Both the position numbers and the translations under genes were made by a program. A DNA stretch of 64,000 nt from Rhodothermus marinus DSM 4252 (GTDB lineage Bacteria > Bacteroidota > Rhodothermia > Rhodothermales > Rhodothermaceae), in NCBI RefSeq assembly GCF_000024845.1, contig NC_013501.1, forward strand, positions 2,398,874 through 2,462,873, written 5' to 3'. This document shows positions 52,261-61,674 of the stretch, one piece after another (position 1 is the first letter of the stretch; each line of letters opens with the position of its first letter). The notes under the pieces are model-generated. The model had not been told where the DNA came from and searched no databases. It saw only the letters and a list, made by a program, of their open reading frames with translations.

Positions 52261-53307
52261 ATGCAACCTTCATCCAGAATTGCCATCGTCGGGGCCGGTC
52301 TGGCCGGTGCCTGCGCGGCGTTCGCGTTGCACCGACACGCTCACGTAGAGGTGTTCGAGGCCACCGAGGCAGCCGACCAGGCCTTTCGGGCGGCCGGGGG
52401 CTTGTTTCATCCGCTTATGACGCGTCGGGCGCGCCCCAACTGGCAGCATGACGCGGCGCTGGAAGCGCTGGAGCGGCTGCTGGCCGCCGTGGGCGACCGG
52501 GTGCCCGTCCGCCGGGGACTGCTGCGCGTGGCCTTTTCCGAAAAGCAGGCGCAGGACTTCCGGGAGGCTGCCCGCACCTATCCGCACTTCGTGCAGTGGC
52601 TGGCACCCGAGGAGGCGAAGGAACGCTTCCCGCAGGTGCAGGCCCCTTATGGGGCACTCTGGATTCCGCAGGGCGGTGCCGTTTCGGCTGCCCGGCTCAT
52701 CGAAGTGCTGCTGGAACAAAGCGGCGTACCGATACACCGACCGGTCCGCGTCGTGGACTGGAAAGAGGAGCCCGACGGCGTGCGCCTGCATACCGATCGG
52801 GGCGCAGTGCACCGGTTCGACTATGCGATCCTGGCGCCCGGCTACGGCTACCAGGCGCATCCCGAGCTGGCCCGGCTGCCATTTCAGGCCGTCAAAGGAC
52901 AGGTGATCTGTCTGCAGCGGCCTCCTTCGCTCGATACCCTGCCGCTGGTGCTGGCCAATGTGCACCTGGCACCTTACGGCGATCAGGTTTTCGTGGGGAG
53001 CACCTACGAGCCGGCGTTCACAGACCTGGCGCCTTCCGAGGCGCAGACCCGCTGGCTGCTGGATGAAGCCGCCCGCTGGGTGCCGGAAGTTTCCCGAAGC
53101 ACCGTCGTCGCGGCGCTGACGGGCGTGCGCGTGATTCGTCCGCATCGTCCATTGCCCGTACTCAGCCCGCTGCCCGGCCGACGGCGCCTCTGGTTGTTCT
53201 CGGCGCTGGGTTCGCGGGGGTTGCTCTATGCGCCGCTGCTGGCTTCCTGGTTGCCGGAAGTGCTCGAACGCCCGGAACGTCTGCCCGAGGCGGTACGTCT
53301 GGACTGA
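52261..53307 (+). CDS. DAO-family FAD-dependent oxidoreductase
   Basis: The 348-aa protein (start at 52261) has the Rossmann FAD motif RIAIVGAGLAGACAAFALHRHA and AAGGLFHPLMTRRARPNWQHD, which resembles the C-terminal oxidase domain of MnmC or other D-amino-acid-oxidase-fold enzymes. Its end, GVRVIRPHRPLPVLSPLPG and ALGSRGLLYAPLLASWL, fits the same group. There is no methyltransferase domain, so it is not a full MnmC. It is divergent from thiO. The substrate is unknown; a glycine or tRNA-wobble role is speculation. Confidence 0.8.
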   Translation: MQPSSRIAIVGAGLAGACAAFALHRHAHVEVFEATEAADQAFRAAGGLFHPLMTRRARPNWQHDAALEALERLLAAVGDRVPVRRGLLRVAFSEKQAQDFREAARTYPHFVQWLAPEEAKERFPQVQAPYGALWIPQGGAVSAARLIEVLLEQSGVPIHRPVRVVDWKEEPDGVRLHTDRGAVHRFDYAILAPGYGYQAHPELARLPFQAVKGQVICLQRPPSLDTLPLVLANVHLAPYGDQVFVGSTYEPAFTDLAPSEAQTRWLLDEAARWVPEVSRSTVVAALTGVRVIRPHRPLPVLSPLPGRRRLWLFSALGSRGLLYAPLLASWLPEVLERPERLPEAVRLD

Positions 53308-53389
53308 GTTTCCTCCGGAAGCGCCTTCCTTCATAATGGATTTGTAAAAAAGCGCTTCCATAGAATCGTTTTTATCTCTCCGAGCGTAT

Positions 53390-53397
53390 TATGTTTG
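53390..53397 (+). promoter_or_regulatory. candidate -7 box upstream of aldolase
   Basis: TATGTTTG matches the Bacteroidota -7 consensus TAnnTTTG and stands 41 bp before the aldolase start. The -33 region shows only a T-rich stretch. Confidence 0.35.
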
Positions 53398-53437
53398 AGC
53401 TTATCTTCAAGATCTCAAACCAAACCGGAAAAAGATC

Positions 53438-54520
53438 ATGGCAGAAGTTACCATTTCGCGCATCGCCGAACTCCTGGGCGACGAAGCCGAGTACCTGCTC
53501 GAACACAAGTGTACCACGATTCCCAAAGAGTTGCTGCACCTGCCGGGTCCGGATTTCGTCGATCGCGTCTGGAAGGACTCGGACCGTAACCCGCGGGTGC
53601 TGCGCGCCATGCAGGAACTGTTCAACACGGGACGGCTGGCCGGAACGGGCTATCTGTCCATCCTGCCGGTCGATCAGGGCATCGAGCACAGCGCCGGTGC
53701 CAGCTTTGCGCCGAACCCGATCTACTTCGATCCGGAAAACATCGTCAAACTGGCCATTGAGGGCGGCTGCAACGCGGTGGCCACCACGTTCGGCGTGCTG
53801 GGAGCCGTCGCCCGCAAATATGCCCACAAGATTCCGTTCATTCTCAAGCTCAATCACAACGAGCTGCTCTCCTACCCGAACACGTACGACCAGGTCCTGT
53901 TTGCCCGCGTCAAGGATGCCTGGAACATGGGCTGCGTGGGCGTCGGGGCCACTATCTACTGGGGCTCGCCGGAGTCGCGACGCCAGTTGCAGGAGATCAG
54001 TGAAGCGTTCTCCTACGCCCACGAGCTGGGCATGGTGACGATCCTGTGGTGCTATCTTCGCAATAATGCCTTCAAAGTCAACGGCGTCAACCACGAGACG
54101 GCCGCCGATCTGACAGGCCAGGCCAATCATCTGGGCGTAACGATTGAGGCCGACATCATCAAGCAGAAGCTGCCCACCCACAACGGCGGCTACAAGGCAC
54201 TCAACACGGGCAGCAGCAGCTACGGTAAGCTGGACGAACGCATTTACACGGAGCTGAGCACCGACCATCCGATTGACCTGACGCGCTATCAGGTGGCCAA
54301 CTGCTACATGGGACGCTGCGGTCTGATCAACTCGGGCGGTGCCTCGAAGGGCAAAGACGACCTGCGGGATGCCGTGCGTACGGCCGTCATCAACAAGCGG
54401 GCCGGCGGGATGGGCCTGATCTCCGGCCGCAAGGCGTTCCAGCGTCCCATGAAGGAAGGCGTCGAGCTGCTGCATGCCATCCAGGACGTGTATCTGAATC
54501 CGGAAGTCACCATCGCCTGA
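53438..54520 (+). CDS. fbaB: class I fructose-bisphosphate aldolase (DhnA type)
   Basis: This glycolytic/gluconeogenic aldolase uses a Schiff-base lysine. The 360-aa protein matches the archaeal-type/DhnA class I family: [77 protein letters not shown] and [10 protein letters not shown]. The C-terminal phosphate site is [14 protein letters not shown] followed by [16 protein letters not shown]. It is a single-gene unit followed by a strong terminator. Confidence 0.93.
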   Translation: MAEVTISRIAELLGDEAEYLLEHKCTTIPKELLHLPGPDFVDRVWKDSDRNPRVLRAMQELFNTGRLAGTGYLSILPVDQGIEHSAGASFAPNPIYFDPENIVKLAIEGGCNAVATTFGVLGAVARKYAHKIPFILKLNHNELLSYPNTYDQVLFARVKDAWNMGCVGVGATIYWGSPESRRQLQEISEAFSYAHELGMVTILWCYLRNNAFKVNGVNHETAADLTGQANHLGVTIEADIIKQKLPTHNGGYKALNTGSSSYGKLDERIYTELSTDHPIDLTRYQVANCYMGRCGLINSGGASKGKDDLRDAVRTAVINKRAGGMGLISGRKAFQRPMKEGVELLHAIQDVYLNPEVTIA

Positions 54521-54541
54521 GCAGCCTCCGCCGCATGCAGG

Positions 54542-54575
54542 AAGCCCGGACGAGCTCTCGTCCGGGCTTTTATTT
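54542..54575 (+). terminator. terminator after aldolase
   Basis: A 12-bp hairpin (AAGCCCGGACGA and complement, 4-base loop) is followed by TTTATTTTTT, 22 bp after the aldolase stop. Confidence 0.92.
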
Positions 54576-54636
54576 TTTGCATCTCTGAAAAGAAACCGGC
54601 GTACCAGTTTTCAAAGCACGCAAGCCCCTGCTACCA

Positions 54637-56391
54637 ATGGCGCTGCCCAACACCACACCCGCCGACGCCTCGGTCGTTTATCCCGACTGGGTACGTGAAC
54701 TGGCCCGCCGCTACTTTACGAAAACTGTCAACCAGTTCATCCTCCACGGCAACGTGCGGGATCTGGTCCCGCTGGTCGAGGCCGATCAGGTGCGCTACGT
54801 GCCACTGCGCGACTTTCTGCGGGACGATCTGTTTGCGCCGCGCGATCTGGTGCTCTTCTACGACCGCTCGGCCGGATTGCAGTTCGCCCGTCCGGACATG
54901 CGCCAGGATTTCCTCCGGGCGCTGGAAGGCTTCGACCACCTGCACGGCACGAACTACACGCGCCAGATTCCACGCGATCCGGTGCGCGTCTTTGCGTTGC
55001 TGGAACGCTACTTCCGCCTGCGCCTGGCCGAAGGCCGACGCATCGCCTGCGTGATCGACTACGCCGAGACGATCGTCCCCATGGCCGAAGGCGCCTTCTC
55101 CAGCAGCGAAGACCGCGACGCGCTGGTCTTCTTGCTCAAGTGGTCCCACGATCCGCTGTTTCTGAAAAGCGACTTCACGATCTGCCTGATCACGGAGAAT
55201 CTGACCGATCTGCACCGTCAGCTCGTGCAGAATCCCTACACGGCGGCCATTCGGATTCCGCTGCCCGACGAAGCCGAGCGGCGTCGGTTCATCGAAGCGT
55301 ATCTGGGCGATCAGACCGAGACGTTCCGCGCGCGCTCCGAGATGTCGCCGGCCGTGCTGGCCCATCATACGGCCGGGCTGAACCTGGTGCAACTGCGGAC
55401 CATCCTGGCCGACGTGCTGGAAAACCACACGCGGCTGACCTTCGAACGCCTTTCGGCCACCAAAAAGGCCTTTATCGAAGCCGAGGCCTACGGCCTGCTG
55501 GAATTCATCGAAACCAATTACAACCTGGACATGGTGGCGGGGCACCGGCAGGCCAAAGCGCTGCTGCGGGCCGCCGCCGAAGCGCTGCGCCAGGGGCGCT
55601 ACGACGTGCTTCCCATGGGCTATCTGGTGACCGGTCCGGTCGGCACCGGCAAGACGTTCCTGATCACCTGCTTCGCCGGAGAGATCGGCATCCCCATGGT
55701 CCGCTTCAAGAACTTTCGTTCTCAGTGGCAGGGCGTGACCGAGGGCAACCTGGAAAAAATCCTGAACCTGCTGGAAGCCATGACGCCGGTGGCTGTCATG
55801 ATCGACGAAGCCGATGCGGCGCTGGGCCATCGGGAAGCCGAGGGCGACTCGGGCGTCTCGAAGCGCGTATTTGCCCAGATTGCCTCGTTCATGAGCAATC
55901 CGGCCCATCGGGGACGCATCCTGTTCTTCCTGCTGACGGCTCGCCCCGATCTGATGCCGGTCGACCTGAAACGCCAGGGCCGCGCCGAAGAACATATCGC
56001 CCTGTTCTACCCCGACACCCGGGAAGAGCGCGACGAACTGCTGCAGGTGATGCTCCGACGTACGGGCATCGAGCTGTCGCTGGACGAAGTGCCGGACGTG
56101 CTGCGCAACGGCGAGCGGTCGTTCAGCGGTGCCGAGTTGGAAGCGCTGCTGACACGGGCCAGATTCCGGGCGGCCGCCCGGGGACTGGCACAGGTCACGC
56201 CGGAATTGCTCCAGGAGGTGGTGGACGACTTTCTGCCGCCCACCTACCCCCTGGAGATCGAACTGCAGACGCTGGTTGCCGCACTGGAATGCACCAGCCG
56301 CACCCTGCTTCCCGAATCCCTGCGCACTATGGACCGGGAAGCCATGGCCGCACGCGTAGAGACGCTCAAGCAGCTGCTGCAAATGCGCTGA
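54637..56391 (+). CDS. tandem AAA ATPase with degenerate first domain
   Basis: The 584-aa cytoplasmic protein has two AAA-like domains. The first (about 25-250) has no Walker A but keeps an AAA-like outline: VNQFILHGNVRDLVPL, RIACVIDYAETIVP, and DFTICLITENLTDLH. The second (about 295-500) is intact: Walker A VTGPVGTGKTFLI, Walker B VAVMIDEADAALG, sensor FFLLTARPDLMP, then a lid domain. This resembles Ycf46-type and other remodelling AAA proteins with one dead domain. Its partner is unknown. It meets the Phd-like gene end to end with no spacer. Confidence 0.8.
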   Translation: MALPNTTPADASVVYPDWVRELARRYFTKTVNQFILHGNVRDLVPLVEADQVRYVPLRDFLRDDLFAPRDLVLFYDRSAGLQFARPDMRQDFLRALEGFDHLHGTNYTRQIPRDPVRVFALLERYFRLRLAEGRRIACVIDYAETIVPMAEGAFSSSEDRDALVFLLKWSHDPLFLKSDFTICLITENLTDLHRQLVQNPYTAAIRIPLPDEAERRRFIEAYLGDQTETFRARSEMSPAVLAHHTAGLNLVQLRTILADVLENHTRLTFERLSATKKAFIEAEAYGLLEFIETNYNLDMVAGHRQAKALLRAAAEALRQGRYDVLPMGYLVTGPVGTGKTFLITCFAGEIGIPMVRFKNFRSQWQGVTEGNLEKILNLLEAMTPVAVMIDEADAALGHREAEGDSGVSKRVFAQIASFMSNPAHRGRILFFLLTARPDLMPVDLKRQGRAEEHIALFYPDTREERDELLQVMLRRTGIELSLDEVPDVLRNGERSFSGAELEALLTRARFRAAARGLAQVTPELLQEVVDDFLPPTYPLEIELQTLVAALECTSRTLLPESLRTMDREAMAARVETLKQLLQMR

Positions 56392-56649
56392 TTATTGCTG
56401 CTGCCCTTCGCTGCCGTTCGTGCTCTCCTTCTTCCGACCGCGGCGACGGCGCGTCGTCTGCACAGGCTCCACCTGTTCGCCCAGCAGCTTCAGATACAGG
56501 TCGTAGCTGATGAGCACCGCATAGGGTTCGTTGTTCTTCTGAATCAGAATCCCCCGCTCGATATTTTTGGCGTGCTCCACCAGCTCGGATGTCTTCGAGC
56601 GCAGTTCCGTGATCGTAGCAACCGCCTCAATTCCTTTCGTGCTATACAT
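56392..56649 (-). CDS. Phd/YefM-like antitoxin, orphan
   Basis: The 85-aa protein has the antitoxin N-terminal fold: ATITELRSKTSELVEHAKNIERGILIQKNNEPYAVLISYDLYLKLL. A basic tail follows (TTRRRRGRKKES) in place of the usual toxin-neutralising helix. No toxin gene is adjacent on either side. It may be a DNA-binding regulator derived from an antitoxin. Its stop codon directly abuts that of the AAA ATPase. Confidence 0.82.
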   Translation of the reverse strand: MYSTKGIEAVATITELRSKTSELVEHAKNIERGILIQKNNEPYAVLISYDLYLKLLGEQVEPVQTTRRRRGRKKESTNGSEGQQQ

Positions 56650-56874
56650 GGCACACTCCTGTTGGTTTGTTTAAATAAAGAAGACGCAACGCTAACGAGT
56701 CAGAAATTCAGAAGTTTCTCATCAAATTCTCTCCTTTACCGAGAACACCAAAGCGCACAATTTTACGAAGGTAAAAAATTGCCTTTGCCTGTTATTTTGG
56801 CGGCATGCCATACAAATTTTCACGCACAAGCACCGAAGTTTTTCGCTGCTATGGAAAAAAAGAAGGACGGACAT

Positions 56875-56882
56875 TATCTTTG
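56875..56882 (+). promoter_or_regulatory. candidate -7 box of the amidohydrolase operon
   Basis: TATCTTTG matches TAnnTTTG, 32 bp upstream of the first amidohydrolase gene, in an AT-rich 264-bp intergenic region that otherwise shows nothing recognisable. Confidence 0.4.
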
Positions 56883-56913
56883 ACCCAACAGTGTTCACGG
56901 ACAGTCTGGACCG

Positions 56914-58662
56914 ATGGAACCCCGACCTCTGTTTCTGTTTGCCCTCCTATTGGTGACGCTTCCCGTTAACCTCAACGCGCAACAGCCTTCCGGGCAACAG
57001 GCCTCCAACCAAAATGACATCCCGACCATCACCCGGACCTACGCCATCACCAACGCCCGCATCGTGGTGGCGCCGGGCCAGGAAATTCCCCGGGGCACGG
57101 TGGTGCTCCGCAACGGCGTGATCGAGGCGGTCGGCCCGGACGTGCCGGTGCCCACCGACGCCTGGGTGCTGGAAGGCGACTCGCTGGTGGTCTACGCCGG
57201 CTTCATCGACGGCCTCTCCCACGCAGGCGTGCCGGCACCACGCCGCGACGAAAACCAGCAGGAAGAGCGCCGTCGCGTACAGAATCCGGGCGATCCTCCC
57301 CCCGAACTGGCCGGACTGACGCCGGAGCGCGACGTGCGCATGTTGCTGAAGCCCGATGACGCCTCCGTGGAAAAACTGCGCCGCGTGGGCTTCACCATGG
57401 CCCATGTTGTGCCCCGTGGCCGCATGCTGCCGGGCCAGGGTGCCCTGATCTTTCTGCGCGGCCAGACCCCGGCCGAAATGGTCTACCGGGGCGAGGTCTC
57501 GCTGTTCGCTCAGCTTGAGCCGGCCCAGGGCGTCTATCCGGCCACCGACATGGCCGTACTGGCCCGCTTCCGCCAGCTCTACCGCGAAGCGGCCCGCCGC
57601 CGGCAACACACCACGCTCTACGCCAGCGATCCGCGCGGCCTGGAGCCACCGCCCTACGATCCGGTCCACGCCGCCTTCTTCCCGGTGCTGGAAAAACGAC
57701 AGCCGGTTTTCTTCTACACCGAAGATGCCCTGGACATTCACCGGGTGCTGGCCCTGCAACAGCAGCTCGACTTTCCGCTGCGGCTGGCCGGACTTGCCCA
57801 GAGTTTCGACGTGCTGGAAAAACTCAAACAGGCAAATATTCCGCTATTTCTGACGCTGGATTTGCCGGAGGCCCCCAAAGACACCAGCAAACTCGGCAAA
57901 CTGTCGGACGATTCGCTGGCTGCTCGGTATCATACGTATTTGCACGTATCCAGCTATCGTGATGTGCCGGCGGAAATCGAGAATCTGAAAGCACGTCAGG
58001 CAAAAGAACGCATCAAATACTATGAAACTGCGGCGCGCCTGCACGAAGCCGGTCTGCGCTTTGGCTTCAGCACGCGCGATGCCGATCCGGACAAAATTCT
58101 GGGCAACCTGCGCACCATGATCAAATACGGGCTGCCCGAAGAAGCGGCGCTGGCGGCGTTGACGATCGATGCGGCCCGCCTGCTCGGGATCGAGCGCGCT
58201 GCGGGCACGGTCGAGGTCGGCAAACTGGCCAACCTGGTGGTAACGACCGGACCGCTCTTCGACGAAAAGACGCGCATCCGCTACGTGTTCGTGGCCGGCG
58301 AGCTGTTCGAAATCAAGGAACCGGCCCGGCGTCCGCGTGCGCGAGAGGAGGGTGCCCCCCCGGCCCGCGCCGACGGCACCTGGTCCTGCACGGTGGACTC
58401 GCCGGAAGGCGCTATCGACACGACGCTACGCATCGAGGGGCAATCCGGTACACTCTCCAGCAGCGCCATTCCTCAGGAACTCCCGCTGGAGAACCTGACG
58501 CTGGAGGGCTCGCAGCTTTCCTTCAGTGTCATGACCAACGCCTACGGACGCGTTGATGCGCGGCTGACACTGAGCGGCGATGCGGCCGAGGGCACCATCG
58601 ACGTGCCCGGCGTCGGCGGCCTGCCCATGCGCTGCACCCGTACTTCCGGACCTGAACGCTAA
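56914..58662 (+). CDS. exported amidohydrolase-fold protein with incomplete metal site
   Basis: The 582-aa protein has a signal peptide (LFLFALLLVTLPVNLNA), an amidohydrolase N-terminal barrel (ITNARIVVAPGQEIPRGTVVLRNGVIEAVGPD) and the C-terminal composite domain (AALTIDAARLLGIERAAGTVEVGKLANLVVT). The first metal motif, normally DxHxH, reads DGLSHAG, so the first His is missing, and the final Asp region is FSTRDADP. After about 470 there is an added beta-rich domain (WSCTVDSPEGAIDTTLRIEGQ) like a lipocalin- or NTF2-type extension. It is the first of three such genes. It may be inactive or act as a partner of the next protein. Confidence 0.8.
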   Translation: MEPRPLFLFALLLVTLPVNLNAQQPSGQQASNQNDIPTITRTYAITNARIVVAPGQEIPRGTVVLRNGVIEAVGPDVPVPTDAWVLEGDSLVVYAGFIDGLSHAGVPAPRRDENQQEERRRVQNPGDPPPELAGLTPERDVRMLLKPDDASVEKLRRVGFTMAHVVPRGRMLPGQGALIFLRGQTPAEMVYRGEVSLFAQLEPAQGVYPATDMAVLARFRQLYREAARRRQHTTLYASDPRGLEPPPYDPVHAAFFPVLEKRQPVFFYTEDALDIHRVLALQQQLDFPLRLAGLAQSFDVLEKLKQANIPLFLTLDLPEAPKDTSKLGKLSDDSLAARYHTYLHVSSYRDVPAEIENLKARQAKERIKYYETAARLHEAGLRFGFSTRDADPDKILGNLRTMIKYGLPEEAALAALTIDAARLLGIERAAGTVEVGKLANLVVTTGPLFDEKTRIRYVFVAGELFEIKEPARRPRAREEGAPPARADGTWSCTVDSPEGAIDTTLRIEGQSGTLSSSAIPQELPLENLTLEGSQLSFSVMTNAYGRVDARLTLSGDAAEGTIDVPGVGGLPMRCTRTSGPER

Positions 58663-58676
58663 CCCTGCCTGTGGCC

Positions 58677-60062
58677 ATGTTTCGCGCGTATCTACTTGCC
58701 TGCTGTCTGCTGCTGGGCCTGATCACAACGGCCCACGCCCAGCGGAAAGGCGATCTGTTCATCCGCAACGGGACGGTACTGACCGTCACCAACGGCACGC
58801 TGGAAAACACGGATATCCTGATCCGCAACGGCAAGATTGCAGCCATCGGACAGAATCTGAAAGTGCCCGAGGGCGTCGAGGTGATCGATGCGACCGGTAT
58901 GTACGTCATGCCGGGCATCATCGACGCCCACTCGCACATCGCCATCTCCAACGTGAACGAGGCCACCAACCCGGTAACGGCCGAAGTCAGCGTAGGCGAT
59001 GTGCTGAACCCCTACGACATCCGCCTCTACCGGGCGCTGGCCGGCGGCGTGACCATCTCACACGTCATGCATGGCTCGGCCAACGTCATCGGTGGTCAGA
59101 ACGAAACGATCAGGCACCGCTACGGCGAAACCGATCCGGACGCCCTCCGCATGGAAGGCGCCCCCCGGACCATCAAGTTCGCCCTCGGCGAAAACCCCAC
59201 GCGCGTGCACGGACGCGGGCACAACGTTCCTCCCCTGTCTCGCATGGGCGTGGAGTTCATCATCCGGGACGCCTTCCACAAAGCCCGGCGCTACATGGAG
59301 GCCTGGGATCGCTACGAGCAGGAACGCAAGCGCAACCCGCGCGCCGTGCCGCCGCCCTACAACGAACGCCTGGAGGTGCTGGCCGACATCCTTCGCGGTA
59401 ACATTCTCATTCACTGCCACTCTTACCGCGCCGACGAAATCCTCATGCTGATGCGCGTGCTGAAAGACTTCGGCATCCAGCGCGTGGTCTTCCAGCACGC
59501 CAACGAAGCCTTCAAGGTGGCGCCCGAGCTGGCCGCCTTCGGGGCCATGGCTTCGGTCTTTTCGGACTGGTGGGCCTACAAGTTCGAGGTGTACTACTCC
59601 ACGGCCTATAACGCGGCCATCCTGACCCGCAATGGCGTGATCACCTCGATCAATTCGGACTCGCCGGAACTGAACCGGCACCTGTACCACGAGGCGGCCA
59701 AGACCATGAAATACGGCGGGCTGACCGAAGATGAGGCGCTGGCGCTCATCACGATCAACCCGGCCCGCCAGCTCGGCATCGAAGACCGCGTCGGCTCCAT
59801 CGAGGTGGGCAAAGACGCCGATCTGGCCATCTTCAGCGCCCACCCGCTCTCAATCTACGCGGTCTGCAAGAAAACCATCGTGGACGGGATCGTCCGGTTC
59901 GATGCCGACCGCGACCCCGACGATATGCGCCTCCAGGTGGATCCCGAACGCCCTGTGGAGCTGGCCATCCACTGGGGCGACCACCAGCACGGCCATCGCT
60001 GCCTGGAAGGCATTGATCTGATCGAGTTTCTCACCGAAACGCTACAGTCCGAGTGGCAATGA
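58677..60062 (+). CDS. exported amidohydrolase with complete metal motif
   Basis: The 461-aa protein starts at ATG 58677 (a GTG 6 bases earlier is possible) with signal peptide MFRAYLLACCLLLGLITTAHA. The amidohydrolase motif MPGIIDAHSHIAISN is complete. The probable carboxylated Lys is in TIKFALGENP, with His residues in ILIHCHSYRADE and VVFQHANEAFK and Asp in SINSDSPELNRH. It is the only one of the three tandem proteins that appears catalytically complete. Relatives include imidazolonepropionase-like peptidases of unknown substrate. Its stop overlaps the next start (ATGA). Confidence 0.88.
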   Translation: MFRAYLLACCLLLGLITTAHAQRKGDLFIRNGTVLTVTNGTLENTDILIRNGKIAAIGQNLKVPEGVEVIDATGMYVMPGIIDAHSHIAISNVNEATNPVTAEVSVGDVLNPYDIRLYRALAGGVTISHVMHGSANVIGGQNETIRHRYGETDPDALRMEGAPRTIKFALGENPTRVHGRGHNVPPLSRMGVEFIIRDAFHKARRYMEAWDRYEQERKRNPRAVPPPYNERLEVLADILRGNILIHCHSYRADEILMLMRVLKDFGIQRVVFQHANEAFKVAPELAAFGAMASVFSDWWAYKFEVYYSTAYNAAILTRNGVITSINSDSPELNRHLYHEAAKTMKYGGLTEDEALALITINPARQLGIEDRVGSIEVGKDADLAIFSAHPLSIYAVCKKTIVDGIVRFDADRDPDDMRLQVDPERPVELAIHWGDHQHGHRCLEGIDLIEFLTETLQSEWQ

Positions 60063-61390
60063 AACGCTTGCTTTTGTTCTGGATCATCGGCTGGCTGTTG
60101 AGCCTGCCGGCCGCACAGGCTACCGACGTGCCGAAAGCTCGCCGGGGCGTCTTCGCCCTGACGAACGCCCGCATCGTCACCGTCACACAGGGCGTCATCG
60201 AACGCGGCACGCTGATCATTCGCGAGGACCGCATCGTGGCCATCGGAACGGACGTAGCAATCCCGCCCGACGCGGAAGTCATCGACTGCACCGGGCTGGA
60301 GATCTATCCCGGCTTCATCGACAGCGGTACCCATCTGGGGCTGATTGAGGTCGGCTCCCTGCCGGAAACGCGCGACTATCGGGAGCTGGGCGACCTGACG
60401 CCTCAGGTGGATGCGTTGACGGCCGTCAACCCGAACTCGGTGCTCATTCCCGTCAACCGCGTCAACGGCGTCACCACGGTCATCACCGAGCCCGAAGGCG
60501 GTCTGTTGCCGGGCAAGGCCGCCCTGATCAACCTGTTCGGCTACACGCCCGAGCAGATGCACGTGGGCGGCGTGCGCCTGATGGTGCTCGACTTCCCGTC
60601 CAAAGGACGGCGCGGTCCCTGGGATCGGCGCAAGCCGGAAGACATCGAAAAAGCCTTCCGCGAGGCGATGGACAAATTGAACGAAGTCTGGGACCGCGCC
60701 GAACGCTACGCCCGGATCGATTCGGCCTACCGCGCCAATCCGGAGAAAAATCCGAAGCCCCTTTACGTACCGGAAATGCAGGCGCTGCTGCCCGTCATCC
60801 GGGGCGAAATGCCGCTCATGATCAAGGTAGACCTGGCGCCCGACATTCTGGAAGCCATCCAGTGGGTCAAAAAACGCGGTCTGAAGCGCGTCATCTTCAG
60901 TGGAGTGGCCGAGGGCTGGCGCGTGGCCGACAAGATCGCCGAGGCCGGCATTCCCTGTCTAGTCGGTCCCGTGCTCTCGCTGCCCACGCGGGAGTCCGAC
61001 CGCTACGACAAAGCCTACGCCAATGCAGGCCTGCTGCACGCGGCCGGCGTCAAGATCGCCATCCGCACAGGCGAGGCCGAAAACGTGCGCAACCTGCCCT
61101 ACCATGCCGGCTTTGCGGCCGCCTACGGACTGGGTCGCGAGGCCGCGCTCCGCGCCGTCACCATCAACCCGGCCGAAATTTTCGGGGTGGACGATCTGAT
61201 CGGCTCGCTGGAAGTGGGTAAAAAGGCCAACCTGTTCGTGACCGACGGGGATCCGTTTGAACCGAAGACGCAGGTGCGGTACGTGTTTATCGACGGGTAT
61301 CTGATTCCGATGGACAATCGCCAGCTCAGGCTCTATCAAGAATTCCTCCACCGGCAGCCGGGCCTCGAACTGCACCCGGCTACCCACTGA
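60059..61390 (+). CDS. exported amidohydrolase-fold protein lacking metal ligands
   Basis: The 443-aa protein starts at 60059, overlapping the previous stop by four bases, with signal peptide KRLLLFWIIGWLLSLPAAQA. It has the family frame (LTNARIVTVTQGVIERGTLIIRED, YPGFIDSGTHLGLIE, AVTINPAEIFGVDDLIGSLEVGKKANLFVTDGDPF). However, the DxHxH motif is DSGTH, and the last Asp region reads IRTGEAENV, so at least two metal ligands are absent. It seems to be a non-catalytic or differently acting paralogue translated together with the intact enzyme. Confidence 0.82.
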   Translation: MKRLLLFWIIGWLLSLPAAQATDVPKARRGVFALTNARIVTVTQGVIERGTLIIREDRIVAIGTDVAIPPDAEVIDCTGLEIYPGFIDSGTHLGLIEVGSLPETRDYRELGDLTPQVDALTAVNPNSVLIPVNRVNGVTTVITEPEGGLLPGKAALINLFGYTPEQMHVGGVRLMVLDFPSKGRRGPWDRRKPEDIEKAFREAMDKLNEVWDRAERYARIDSAYRANPEKNPKPLYVPEMQALLPVIRGEMPLMIKVDLAPDILEAIQWVKKRGLKRVIFSGVAEGWRVADKIAEAGIPCLVGPVLSLPTRESDRYDKAYANAGLLHAAGVKIAIRTGEAENVRNLPYHAGFAAAYGLGREAALRAVTINPAEIFGVDDLIGSLEVGKKANLFVTDGDPFEPKTQVRYVFIDGYLIPMDNRQLRLYQEFLHRQPGLELHPATH

Positions 61391-61426
61391 CGGGCGTTCC
61401 GAAAAAAGCAGCGAGCTTACCTGCGC

Positions 61427-61519
61427 TCACAGCAGGTGGAAGACCGCATACACCAGCAGGCCCACCAGCCCGGCACTGATCGTCAGAAACCGGATGGCCT
61501 GGTCGATACGGTACCGCAT
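61427..61519 (-). CDS. 30-aa single-helix membrane peptide (candidate)
   Basis: A short minus-strand ORF reads MRYRIDQAIRFLTISAGLVG and continues LLVYAVFHLL before the stop. A basic, amphipathic start leads to one transmembrane helix (LTISAGLVGLLVYAVFHLL). AGGGAG precedes the ATG by 2-3 bases, a possible but tightly spaced ribosome site. Size and form are those of small membrane subunits or regulators. The 284-bp gap between the amidohydrolase and GGT genes has no other coding signal. Confidence 0.45.
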   Translation of the reverse strand: MRYRIDQAIRFLTISAGLVGLLVYAVFHLL

Positions 61520-61674
61520 AACTCCCTGTTTTTTAATCACACATGGCAGAGCAAGGCGGGGCAAGGAATATACCGGGGTTCGCCATGAAATTTCACCGGT
61601 TCAAAAGGAAACAAAAGCGCTTTCATTTTGCGCTTCTGGCGCATCTGTTACGATTTGATTCATCCAGAGGTAAC

